A DNA stretch of 64,000 bases from the NCBI GenBank assembly GCA_036768485.1, contig JAVLUZ010000142.1:1701904-1765903 (forward strand), given 5' to 3'. A program made the position numbers and the translations under genes. Of this stretch, positions 34,490 through 45,589 are shown piece by piece (positions within the stretch are counted from its first letter, which is position 1; each line of letters begins with the position of its first letter). Origin of the DNA: Mermis nigrescens. Lineage: Eukaryota > Nematoda > Enoplea > Mermithida > Mermithidae. Under the pieces are notes generated by a model that worked only from the letters and a program-made list of their open reading frames with translations, searched no databases and had not been told where the DNA came from.

Positions 34490-34815
34490 TTGATTTTTAG
34501 CCGGAAATCGCTGAAAAATTTGGCGTCTCGCGCCAAATTTCAAAATTATAATTAGAATCCAGTTAGCTTCAAGCACGTGGTTCAATCACTCCATTTCAGT
34601 CTTTATACAACCTAAAGCGTATTTTGAATCTATGCCTTCTGTTCTTCACAGGTTTTATGCAGAAAATGAGATTTGTTGAAGAAGCAGGAATGACGGCAAT
34701 TTTTCGGCGATGATTATGAACTTTCTGATGGACTTCGATCATTTTTAGGATGAATTCAAAACTGTAATTTGACTGATTTTGTAAAAACTTCAATGTGAAG
34801 ATTCAAAAGTGTAGT
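34490..34815 (+). repeat. R5 direct repeat, second copy
   Basis: Second copy about 1 kb after the first in the same orientation, with moderate divergence. Confidence 0.6.
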
Positions 34816-35479
34816 GCTCTTCTTACAAAATAATTCCGATCCCACTTGGGGATGTTTGAGCGCGTCAGACTAGCAGAAACCCCCAGCCCTAAAGGGGATG
34901 GTTTCTATTGGATTCTCACCATATCTAAGGTGTCCGAGTAGCTAGATCTGCTAACCAAAATTCATCCGTTGGTTCCCTTTATGTCTTAAAAATTCTTTGC
35001 TGTGCCCCTCCCTATAACAAAATCCTGGATACGGGCCTGACTAAGGCTTAAATAGGTATTATTATTTTCATTACTATAATTATTATTACTATTAATATTA
35101 TTACTATTATTATGAAGTTAATAAATTAATCAAGTTATTTTGAATATGGAATATGATTAGGTGACAGATATGCACAGCATGGTAAATCTGGTGGGATTTT
35201 GAAGTGCGTTTTTTAGATCAGAAATGGTAGATCCGCTTAAGAAACATAGTTTTTGGTGCGTCGGACTATGTTCTATCTTTAGTGAGCATAAATAACGCTA
35301 AAAAATTTGGAAAAATAAAAAAAACTAAAGAAAATCGAACAATATACATATAGATCACAACATAAGTATCTGGGGCGAAGTGCCTAAAATTTGACACTCT
35401 TGAGCAAATAGATAGCTAAAAACGCTGCGCTTTTTTACAGATTTTATTGAAAATTTTGGAAACTTTCTAAAATTCATCA

Positions 35480-35925
35480 ATTCTTGGGAAGTGAAAAAAT
35501 TTTTGCGAGGGAGGGGGCGTGGACATGGGGAGTGGTGAGAGAGGGTAATACCATACATGACTTTTGGGTTTGGGAGGTTTTCGCCTCCATCCCAGAAACA
35601 TTTTTCGACCCCCGCAAAAATTTTTTCACTCCTCCTCCCAGAATCAGCGATTTTTTTAAAGTTCCCAATTTTAATTCTAGCTATCTAAGTGCCAAATTTT
35701 CGGCGGTTCGCCATTATACTGATGTTTTGATTATATTTTGTTTTATTTGTGCCGACTTTTTTTGATTCGAAATTTTTTTTGTATTCATGCTCTAGAAAGA
35801 TCGTCAGAAACGCTTAAAAGGGATGCTTTTGACGCGCGCCTACCATTTTTGGACCAAAAAAGGCACTTTATTATTTCAACCCCCCCAGAATTTCCATGTT
35901 GTTCATGTATGGGTATTACTCTCCC
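35480..35925 (+). repeat. R3-type element with an internal inverted repeat
   Basis: The right part (AAACGCTTAAAAGGGATG, GACGCGCGCC, CCAAAAAAGGCAC, CCCCCCAGAATTTCC) matches R3. The left part contains GTGAAAAAATTTTTGCGAGG at 35491 and its inverted copy at 35611-35629, so a second small element may be fused here. Confidence 0.45.
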
Positions 35926-38005
35926 TGGGTTTTAAATATTTCATAGCCATACAGACACTCTGACCGAAAGTGCAATAATACGTAGCCTCTTTGAAGCTCA
36001 GAAAACTAGCTAGGTATAGCCTTTTTGGACTGAGAAACACCGTGTGAGTTCAGAAATTCTGAGTTTAAGAAGGATGTGTAGCTACTTTCCCTACTTCAAA
36101 ATGGCTAAATAGCTATTTTCAGTTCAAGATGCTTAAATAACTATGTTGTGGTTATTTAAGGTTGTGGTTTATGAGTTATGTTGAAACATATGATTTTGGT
36201 CGAAAATATGAAATATGCAAATTTTAGCAACTTTACACTACCACGCCTCTGCGGGAAAATCAAACGGAAAATCAATTTCATGCAAAAAGAATGCCGCTTA
36301 ACTGTACAGACCGAGTGATTCTTACAGACATTGACTCTTAATACATATGCATATTAGATTTTTTATAAACACTTGTAAGCAGTGATAATGCGAGGAAGCT
36401 TTTCGAACACCTAATGCGAAAAATATCAAGTGAATTTGTTCGTGCATGTTCATAGAAGGTATTTTTCATTGGCTAATCCAAGATTGGGGGTCCTTTTTAC
36501 ATGTGTCCTATTGAAAAAAACTTATACGATTCTTTGCCTCTTTTATAAAGGACGTAGGGTACAAATAACATCGTTACTTTGTAAGCGAAACCTATGACAA
36601 AAAATTCTGCGAAACAAATTTGTATTTATAGTTCATTCCTAGTAATTTTCGGCTTTTTTCCCGTGTGTAATACACAAATTTTTTCATGCGAGCCAGGGTA
36701 AAATGTTAAGAGATAATAAGTGCCAAGAAACGCTTAAAAATATTATTTATCGCCTGTCTCTTGAATCATGTCGATGTATTTTAGTCCAAAAACTTGGCCT
36801 CCTTAGAAAAATAAATTTGGATATGGAGTTTAGAGTGACCTCCGCCAGGTTAAAAATGTCGGTTATCTGCAGATGCCTAAAAAGATTTATAAATCGACTG
36901 CATCTTTCCATTGAGAAAAATTTAAATACCAAAATTTAAATTAAAAAGTATCTGCAGAGAGCACGAAGCCACTGTCATTCTTCTCAATTGATTTCTAGGC
37001 TTATGTATATTTAATTGAGCTGAGAAATGGTTGTCTGAGCATTTGACTCGAGCTAAAATGAACTCTTTTTCTTCACGCACTTTTCGGTATTTAGTACTTT
37101 GTGTCCTGCTGCCTTTGAAAAACATCTGCTAGTGTAGAGACCATTTGGAAAATGCTGTCCTAATAAAAATTCAACTTTTGTGCTCACAGCAGTAAATATG
37201 AAGCGTCCTAAAGATACTTGGAAAAGTCATTCATTCCAGATCACCCTAGTGAGATTATTGAATAAAAACATAAGTACTTGCTAGTTTTTAGTTCCTAGGG
37301 ACGAGATGCTCCTGGTGAAATTACACTCCTTTGCCATATTATTTATTTTTTTATACTTCGTCCTTTATCCTCAGATGCACAGTAATTTATATTTATTCTG
37401 CTTAAATAAAAATACCCTGTTTGTACGTACATACTTAAATAATAGGATATAATAATATTAAAAAGCCCAGTTTTACTTTTTCCGGACTACGTGAAGTCTA
37501 ATGTCCGTTAGTAATATAATTACTTCCTCAGCTTCAAGCTATTTTGCAAGAAAATTGCTTATTTTGGTTCCAAGCTTAATATGCTATTTATGAGCTCAAT
37601 TATTATGAACTAAAACATGCGCCGTGGCTGATGAAGCATGGAAATACTTTCGCTTCTTCTTTCAAGTCCTGATCACTCTTTAATGTGTGCTTTAAAGACG
37701 CGAAAAATGTTGTTATTCACAAATGTTATTCTGCTTGTTCTCGACAAACTTGCAGACGCGGACGATGAGTGATCGCAAAATTTGAAGAAAGCATGCCACA
37801 TTCGACGGTGGCAAGAAGACGAGAATTTCTTCGTGGAGTGTCATGCAATAAAATAGAGCCAAAATACGAGATAATCGAAATTTTCCACAGAAAACCCATA
37901 AAATTTGAATGAAATTAAAAATTGTTCTATCGATGTATGTTCTTGATCAATTTTTATTCCATTTTTCCAATAAATTCTTCAGCTGAGCAAGCAGACACCT
38001 GACAT
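35926..38005. other. Intergenic region upstream of the relic exon
   Basis: No supported gene. CAGATGCACAGTAATTTATA at 37372-37391 recurs exactly at 44153-44172, upstream of gene C. Confidence 0.35.
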
Positions 38006-38013
38006 ACTGTGAC

Positions 38014-38273
38014 CATAGGACGGCAGCACTAGAATTCTGTAAGAGGGGGTGCAAGATTTTTCAAAGGTCAAAAAATGGTATTAAAAATGGTATGGCGAAA
38101 AACACCATTTTTTGAGGTTTCTCTTCGAGTATTATCCATTGACATAAAAAAAATTGCAGAAAAACGTAAAAAATTTCGAAAAATTGAATTCTGGGGGTAC
38201 TTTAATTTCTATGGGGTATTCAGCCTTCTTGGGGTGAATACCCCTAAAACCCTTCCCCCTACGCCCACGTGTG
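38014..38273 (-). mobile_element. R1 MITE
   Basis: Starts CATAGGACGGCAGCACT and ends CGCCCACGTGTG; perfect 8-bp duplication ACTGTGAC (38006-38013, 38274-38281). Confidence 0.88.
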
Positions 38274-38625
38274 ACTGTGACTATAGGATTACCACGACTC
38301 AAGATTAGGAGAAATTCGTTGTCGTCATAATCGCCAGTCAACAAACAGGCTTGACTCTGGAGTCTTGACTGATTCATAAGCTCTTTGATTGCCCATTTTT
38401 TGACCATGACAAGAAAATTTCTCTTTTCTCACAATTTTGGTCTTTGTTTCTATGCGTTCTCTATTCTGGCATTTTTAGTCTTTGTTTATATGCATTACGA
38501 ATTTATATATTAGTGGATAAATTTGCGGCTCACACGCATGCTGTTTATTGAACAGAAATTTTTAAGAGCATTTCGACATCACCTGCCACAGAACCGTGAT
38601 ATTTATGTGTGTATTTGCCTATGTG

Positions 38626-38999
<374 letters not shown>

Positions 39000-39110
39000 G
39001 GGAGACAGTAGCACTGAGTTGGTGCATGAGTTTGCCAACAAGATCTGAAAACATTTATTGTAATCAGATAAGAATGAATCATGTAAGAAATGAATGAAAA
39101 TCGCAGATTC

Positions 39111-39340
39111 TTATCAGAATACTTCCCTTGTTTTTCTGGCGATCGATGCTAAAGACGAGCTTACCATCTCGACACGTATCTCGATGGTGTTGCCCACTTA
39201 TCCATATCCCTTGGATTTACAGCCACATACATAATCTGCATGTTATCATTTACACTGAAGACTCGTTGATTTACACGGCTTTTTTCAAAGTAGCCATGCA
39301 CATGTGATTCGCCAATTTATTGCAAAGTAGTTCTTGAAAG
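39111..39340 (+). pseudogene. Relic exon 1 of a fourth chemoreceptor paralogue
   Basis: Degenerate copy of exon 1 between genes B and C. It retains the acceptor-like TTATCAGAAT, then GACGAGCTT, TTGGATTTACAG, TAATCTGCATG, ACTCGTTGAT and CGGCTTTTTTCAAAGTAGCC. Breaks: the start codon is lost with about eight bases, one base is missing after CTGCATG, and the Cys codon of the ADLF region is TGA. No splice donor remains, and I saw no exon 2-5 counterparts before gene C. The sequence is closest to genes B and C over TM1. Confidence 0.8.
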
Positions 39341-39439
39341 CCATGCACTTGATGCCTGTGATGGCAACAAAATACGACTACAAAATCGCAAACCACGTTA
39401 TGTAGGTGCCTACCTACTTTCTTTGTGGTAGATTATAAA

Positions 39440-39703
39440 CACATCTGGGCGTGGGGGTTTGAGGAGTATGCACCCCCAGAAGTTGAAATACCCCCCCCCC
39501 AGAAATCAAAATACCCCCCCCCCCAGAATTCAAATTTTGAAATTTTTTTGCTTTTTAAACAATTTTTGATGCCATTGGATAGTGCTCGATGAGAAACGTC
39601 GAAAAAAGGTGTTTTTTTCGCCATACGACCACTTTTAAGACCGTTTTTTGACCTTTGAAAATTTTTTCACCCCCACCCAGAATTTCGGTGCTGCCCACCT
39701 ATG
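39440..39703 (+). mobile_element. R1 MITE downstream of the relic exon
   Basis: Starts CACATCTGGGCGTGG and ends CCCACCTATG. Flanks ATTATAAA and GTTATAAA (7 of 8). Confidence 0.82.
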
Positions 39704-41366
39704 GTTATAAACCTTAGTTTTGTCGCCTCCTCCTTGGCGTTCCTACCAACAAATGTACGTGTTACTGCTGACTGATGTCTCTTAAAAGCTTGTTCAATTC
39801 TTTCTATAAATAAAAATGTACATGCGTTGGACATTCAGGACAGGTTCTTGTTTACTAGTATGTATGCAGTTTTGCAAAAAAACAGTTATTGGAGTCATTT
39901 CGTTGCTGCTTCTCTTCCTGTATTTTACAGCTACTTTCGGCCAATATAATGCTATGTTTTCTCCCGTATTGTTCCTTTTTCTTGTTTAACGGTTCCTTTC
40001 ATTCAATTATACGTTTGCTTCAATCTAATGTAGGGTCCTGATTGTAGCGTATGTTGACAATAAACTTGCTTCTTTGTGTTTATTTTCCTCAGTTTTTCAC
40101 ATCACAGAAAAGTTATGCATTTCTACCTTGCTCTGCTACAAGCGTGTTGACAGAGGGTATGTATTCTCCACAGAATCAAATTAAGATTTTTTTTAAAACA
40201 CACAAAAGCAAAAAATGTTCGGACTTCCCTCAAATTGGGAGATTTTTATGTATTTTTCTATGTAAAATTCTAAAATCTCAGAATTTAATCAATAGTGTGT
40301 TTAATAGGTTGAAATCTTCAGAACTTTCTCGCTTCACACGATTTCAATCAGGGGTAAGTGAAATTAAAGAAACGGAAATGGTCAGATTCATGGAACAGTC
40401 CATAGAACTCATCTTGGTGACAGCATTCAGTCCTGTTTCCAGCTAAATTTCTCTGATAGGTACTTCATGTTACTCTGCACCTTTTTTTGTCGGAGGTTTA
40501 TCCACCCTGGATGGGGGCCGTTCAAAGTACTAAAACTTCAAATTTTCAACGGTGTTCGATATCCAGTCATTTACCGCATCCTTACTATATTGGCTCCACA
40601 TATTACGAGAGATTAACAACATAAATAAGCAATGATTTTTCGACCATCAAAAATATCATTATTCCTCAAATTTTTTGGGCGTTCTGCGCTGGATTATATC
40701 TAATATGACATTTATTTAAATCTTAGCGGCTGGAAGCCATATTTTTGCTAAACGAAGAGATTTTAAAATGATTTTGAGATCAGAACCGAGTTTACTTCTA
40801 CTTTCAAGTACAATCTTAAAAATTTTTGACCTCTGCGTCAAATTCTGAGATGTTCAGGAAATCGAGCAGCAATTCAAGCTTACAAACATACTTTCGCCTA
40901 AATTCACCAATTTTACGGCACTTGGCGCCGGGTTCTCGCTAAAGCAAAAAAATTTAATGACGTTTTTAAACTAATTGCCGAAAATATGAAAATCCTTCGA
41001 AGAAATGTTGCAGAGCAATTTTGAAGCAGCTAGTGCGAAATGACAAGAAACGTTTGTAGTAAGTGGTCGGACCCTGGGGCGCAATACTGTAGGAAAAGGG
41101 TATGTTACAAAATACGGCGAGGCTCTATGGTTTTCTCCATGAGAAAAGACTGGGTGCACACATACTTTGTCTTACATTGTTGCACCCTGCGGAGCATTGT
41201 GACGCAAAACGCCGGTTTTTTTGCTTTAATAAGCACTAAAGCCGAGTTCTCTCCTGTCCGGCAAACCAGCAGGGCATTCCAGTGCCAATATAAAGTCTCA
41301 AATTGAGCTGCTAGCCGAATCCCCCTCCGGCGCTAATGGCTGCACTAAAATGACGCAAGGGTCTGG
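39704..41366. other. Intergenic region after the relic exon
   Basis: AT-rich. An ORF at 40051-40446 has no recognisable domain. 40640-40960 has TTTTGGGCGTTCTGCGC and ACGGCACTTGGCGCC hairpin-like words reminiscent of R3. Confidence 0.35.
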
Positions 41367-41374
41367 GCTGCTAC

Positions 41375-42179
41375 TAGCGTTGTAAAAGATCATAATTTTT
41401 TGCAAGATAAAAGATAAAGATAAAGTTAAAATTTTAAAACCTAGAAGATAAAGATAGAGATAAAGATAAAAAATTAAGAAAGATAAAGATAATTGAAACT
41501 TGCGAGATAAAGCAACCAAAAAGATAAAGATAATGATAAAAATAAAGTGTAAATATGGTCGCCTGGACCTAGGAGAATGATGTATGTGAAGTGCAATAGA
41601 CGATAGTTGGTGATGCAAAGCAGCCAACTGAATGCCCTAACTGTTACACCTGAGGTTAAAGAGGTGATAGGCATTAAGCACACATAAATGTAGGTTTGAC
41701 GGTTTAACCGCGGTATCTGACTGACCCACGTACTACTACTACTACTGGCTGACAGCAGGTCACTTCTTTCTTTTCACAAACATCAAAACCCTGCTCTGTG
41801 CGCCTGTACAAAGTATAGTCGCAACAGTTACTGAGTTTTTCAAACTTCCCTATTTTTCTAGGCTTAGACATGGATTAACGTGGGTGGTAGTACTCCCGCT
41901 TAGATTGGTATCACTGCCACACGCCGTGGGGTTTAAACAATCGATTTCTTTTCTTTTCTTGTAGTACTTGCATTTTGGATTACGTGCTAATTTATGTACA
42001 TGCTTTATCTATTTTAACAAGATTAATTCTTAACAAAAAGATAATGATAAAGATAAAGATAGCATGTGATTTTTCCAAAGAATAAAGATAAAGCTAAAAT
42101 AAAGAAATCGTCAACATAAAGATAAGGATATCTTTATCTTTATTTTGCTAAAAAGTTAAAGATATCTTTTACAACACTA
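41375..42179 (+). mobile_element. R6: 805-bp inverted-repeat element, complete
   Basis: Ends TAGCGTTGTAAAAGAT and, reversed, TAGTGTTGTAAAAGATAT; both subterminal regions are AGATAAAG tracts in opposite orientation. Exact 8-bp target duplication GCTGCTAC (41367-41374, 42180-42187), suggesting a hAT-type mover. The middle has no convincing ORF, so it is non-autonomous. Confidence 0.82.
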
Positions 42180-42263
42180 GCTGCTACCCCTGAGAAACCG
42201 TTTATGCAATCACCTTACCTTTCTGGCATCCCATATTTAATGCATTTCCAGTAACATTATAAC

Positions 42264-42480
42264 CACACGTGGGCGTGGCGGGTTGGGGGGTATGCACCCC
42301 CAGAAGTTGGAATACCCCCATCCAGAAATTAAAGTATCCCTCCCTTAATTCAATTTTTGAAATTTTTCCTTTTTAGCGATTTTTTGATGCCATTGGATGG
42401 TGCTCGATGAGAAACGTCGAAAAATGGTGTTTTTCCACCAAACGACCACTTTTAAGACCATTTTTTTCGGTGCTGCCCAA
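42264..42480 (+). mobile_element. R1 MITE with a 3' internal deletion
   Basis: Starts CACACGTGGGCGTGG; core GATGCCATTGGATGGTGC. The segment before CGGTGCTGCCCA lacks the usual TTGACCTTTGAAAA block. Confidence 0.7.
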
Positions 42481-43305
42481 ACCCTGTTGTGCATTTTGTT
42501 TAGTTTGACTTCATTTTTTATTCTTGTGAATATCAGTTTTCTAGTCATAAATATCATTGCGATTGGCGATCCGGGCCCGAAACAAAGTCATGCACCGGGA
42601 AGAGTTCCCAGGTGGCTTATTAAGCGTTTACCTGTTGAAGAATGATCCAGACGGTCAGATTTTCGTTGACCAAGCCATATCTGCTGTTTCTTTTTTGACA
42701 TATTCTAGCGTTTCTAGATAACAACTTGCTGCTTCTGCCACTTCTTCTGCAAGATCACTGTTTTCATATGAACTCTTTAAAAACGGAAATTAATTATGAT
42801 TTTCGAATAATTTTGTCATCAATTTTCTAAGAAATAATTTACATGTGAGTTCTTTAATGTTTCCAGGAATATACGGTATATTTCTAATTGAGACATCTAT
42901 AAAATGACATCAAAATTGACTTCTCTATCCAAAATTGATTTCTCCATCAACTGCTTCATGTTCAGACGTTGTGCTCTCGTTATCTTCCATATTTTCATTG
43001 TGCAACATGCTTTTGTGACGTATGAGGTAAAAATTATTGTATAATGCAGTATTAAAAATGTTGCAATATATGACCACTTTTAGATTAAACATGACAATTT
43101 GCTCAATTCTTATGTAGACTTAAATTGTACAATCCATATTTTGCACATTCCTAATTGTGCATCTCAGCAAACTTTACACTTCAAATTGTGCTAGCTCACA
43201 TTCTGCACAAATAGCATCACAATCCACACGTTCCACTAAAATTTCAATTTGGTAGGTCTTTCTTCAAAAATTGATTAAGGCTTATTTGTAATAGAATTCA
43301 GCAGA
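42481..43305. other. Intergenic DNA between R1 and R3 copies
   Basis: About 0.8 kb with no supported gene or repeat. Confidence 0.35.
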
Positions 43306-43712
43306 CGTGTTCTTGAACGGGGGCATTGAGGTGATTTTGACCCCCAGAATGGCAACTGACCTCTGCAAAATGGCTGCGACCCCCAAGAATTATCAATTTT
43401 TTGTAAAAGTTGTAAAAAGTAGTGCCTTTTTAAGCATTTTTAGTCCATTTTTGGCTAAAGAATCTCAAATTTTCGGCGCTTCGCGCCATCCACATATTTT
43501 TCTGACCATATTTTGTTCAATTTTATCAATTTTTTCAATTTTTTTGAAATTTCTTCTACGTTTTTATGTTCTAAAAAGAACGAGCATTGTCTGCAACGTC
43601 AAAAAACAGTGTTTTTGACGTGTACCCATCGTTTTTTAGCTCAAAGAAGGCACTTTCTAACAAGTTTTTGGGCCTGAGACCCCCTAGAATTCCCAGGCTC
43701 AGGCACGTAGCT
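43306..43712 (+). repeat. R3 element, most complete copy
   Basis: About 0.4 kb: CCCCCAGAATGGCAACTGAC near the start, TTCGGCGCTTCGCGCC hairpin, TTTTTATGTTCTAAAAAG, TTTTTGACGTGTACCC and CCCCCTAGAATTCCCAGG near the end. Fragments elsewhere at 30345, 35480 and perhaps 63632. Confidence 0.5.
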
Positions 43713-45348
43713 GGCCCTCTTATTTTGGGGGGACCAACACAAATATTGGGGATTCTAAGCCAAAAAAAGCACAAAAAAAGCGGGTAAATAGTCTTTTTCT
43801 GAATTTGGGGGTGCCTGCCCATGCTGTACAAGTATGGAGCTCAGGAATAATTTTTTGAGTGCGCGCACTTTTAGTTGGGTATTGTAATGTGGTTTGTGTA
43901 CTTCGAGGTGTCCAGAATTCAGAATTTTGGGTGCTTTATTGTGTTTACTATGCTTAAGATAATTTAGGAAATGATTTTCTAACACGTTCGGAGTGCTACT
44001 TATTCTACATTTTCAGAAAAAGAGCATCATGGAGTAATTATATAGCTTTACTCGGGATACTACAGGAAAAGTTTTTGCCCAGTAATTGTGTCTAAATATT
44101 CTTCAGATCCGTAAGGTAATTTTTTATATTCGTTAAAAACTTCTTTTGTGTGCAGATGCACAGTAATTTATAATTTATTCATTTTTGAACAAAAATATCC
44201 CTTCAACAAGAAACTATTGAAAAGACTAATTATATTTTCTTATGTCACTTAATCTGTGCTGCTTTTTTAAACATTTGATATTTCTCTAGCTCTCAGCAAT
44301 ATTGGTGATACAATTATGAATACCGTTCTTTCAAGCTACATAGCGATACTGTTTATAAGCTCACTTAATATCAAGTCGTTTACTTTACTGAATAGGCCGG
44401 AAAGGTACGCTTGTGATTTGCTTCTTTATTCCATTTTCTCAACGTTCTTAATTACTTAAGCAAATAAACAGTATCGTTATTAAAAAATACAATTTTTTTA
44501 GGAAAAACAAGGATCGCTTGAAAAAAGTGGAGAAAATTAGGGTAAAAATGGAATAAAATTAGATATTTTCCCCAAAATATTCAAAATTAATTAGAATGAG
44601 TAAATTAAGGGAGTTTTAAACTATCCTTTATTTACTGACATTCCAGACGACACGCTATGCACTTGGATTACTACTATTTCAAATCAGGATAGGTCATGAA
44701 AGCGTCAGTGGAAAACTGGCAACAACTTAATGTTTGTCGTGCTAACGTAAAACGAAGGCTAAATTAACCGTTTTTTCGACTGAAAAATCCATTCTATCCA
44801 CTAATTAATTCTTCGATTTCTTGATGGCTGCATTGCTACTGCTTTTTTATGAACTTCAATTCTTATTATTTTTATGTTACGTAGGGTTTCACAAGCTAAA
44901 TTTGCATCATAATCGTTTCTCTTATTAATGCTACATTTTTCATCGGCATCAAGCGCTATACGATCTGTGTCTTGATCGCTGAAGCCAGAAATTTTGCTGG
45001 CAGAAGCGCGTAAATAAGTTCAATAGCCGTGATTAAACCGGAGGGAGTGCGGGAAATTCACATTTTTGTACAATTTTGAATCATGCTATCCGCAGCCACA
45101 TTATTTTTTGGTGCCAATCAAAAATATTTTGTACCATAGCCTGATTATTGCTTTGGCTATTATTTTTATTATTATGCATTTTTTATTATTTTTGCATTAT
45201 CCCACTATTTTTTATACTTTCATACTGCTCAGAATAGTGGTGCATCACTCTGCCTGAACCTGTAGACAACGTTATTGCCCTGGTATCATTATATGCCAAT
45301 AAAAAAGCTGTAAAGTAAATCATGGAGGAAACTAAATGGAAATCGTTA
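43713..45348. other. Upstream region of gene C
   Basis: No supported gene. Contains the 20-bp match to 37372-37391. A hydrophobic ORF at 45066-45257 is low-complexity and has no paralogue upstream of A or B. Confidence 0.35.
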
Positions 45349-45363
45349 ATTTTTTCAAGAATG
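45349..45363 (+). promoter_or_regulatory. Acceptor-like site abutting the gene C start codon
   Basis: TTTTTTCAAG immediately before A-ATG, the same spacing as in A and B. Confidence 0.5.
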
Positions 45364-45589
45364 AATGACTCTCTTCTAGTTCATCTTGCGAACGACACTG
45401 AATCTGAGCTTTCTAGCTCGATGCGTATTCTAGTTGGCTTTGTTTACTTGAACTTGTCCATCGGATTCGCCATTCCATACTTAATCTGTATGTTCATAAT
45501 TTACACCGAGGAATCGCTGATCAAAACGGCTTTCTTCAAAATAGCTATGAACATGTGCTTCGCTGATTTGTTTCAGATTATATTTATAG
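45361..45589 (+). CDS. Gene C exon 1 (N-terminus, TM1, most of TM2)
   Basis: Reads MNDSLLVHLANDTESELSS, then MRILVGF, IYTEESLIKTAFFK and ADLFQIIFIG; donor ATAG/GTAAGT, phase 1. An upstream in-frame ATG at 45322 exists, but the ATG after TTTTTTCAAG is the one aligned with A and B. Confidence 0.87.

Noticed and set aside
45066..45257. Hydrophobic 63-codon ORF before gene C
   Set aside because: Low-complexity AT-rich sequence; no similar ORF upstream of A or B.
45322..45360. In-frame upstream ATG for gene C
   Set aside because: No counterpart in A or B; it overlaps the acceptor-like tract, and the aligned start is 45361.
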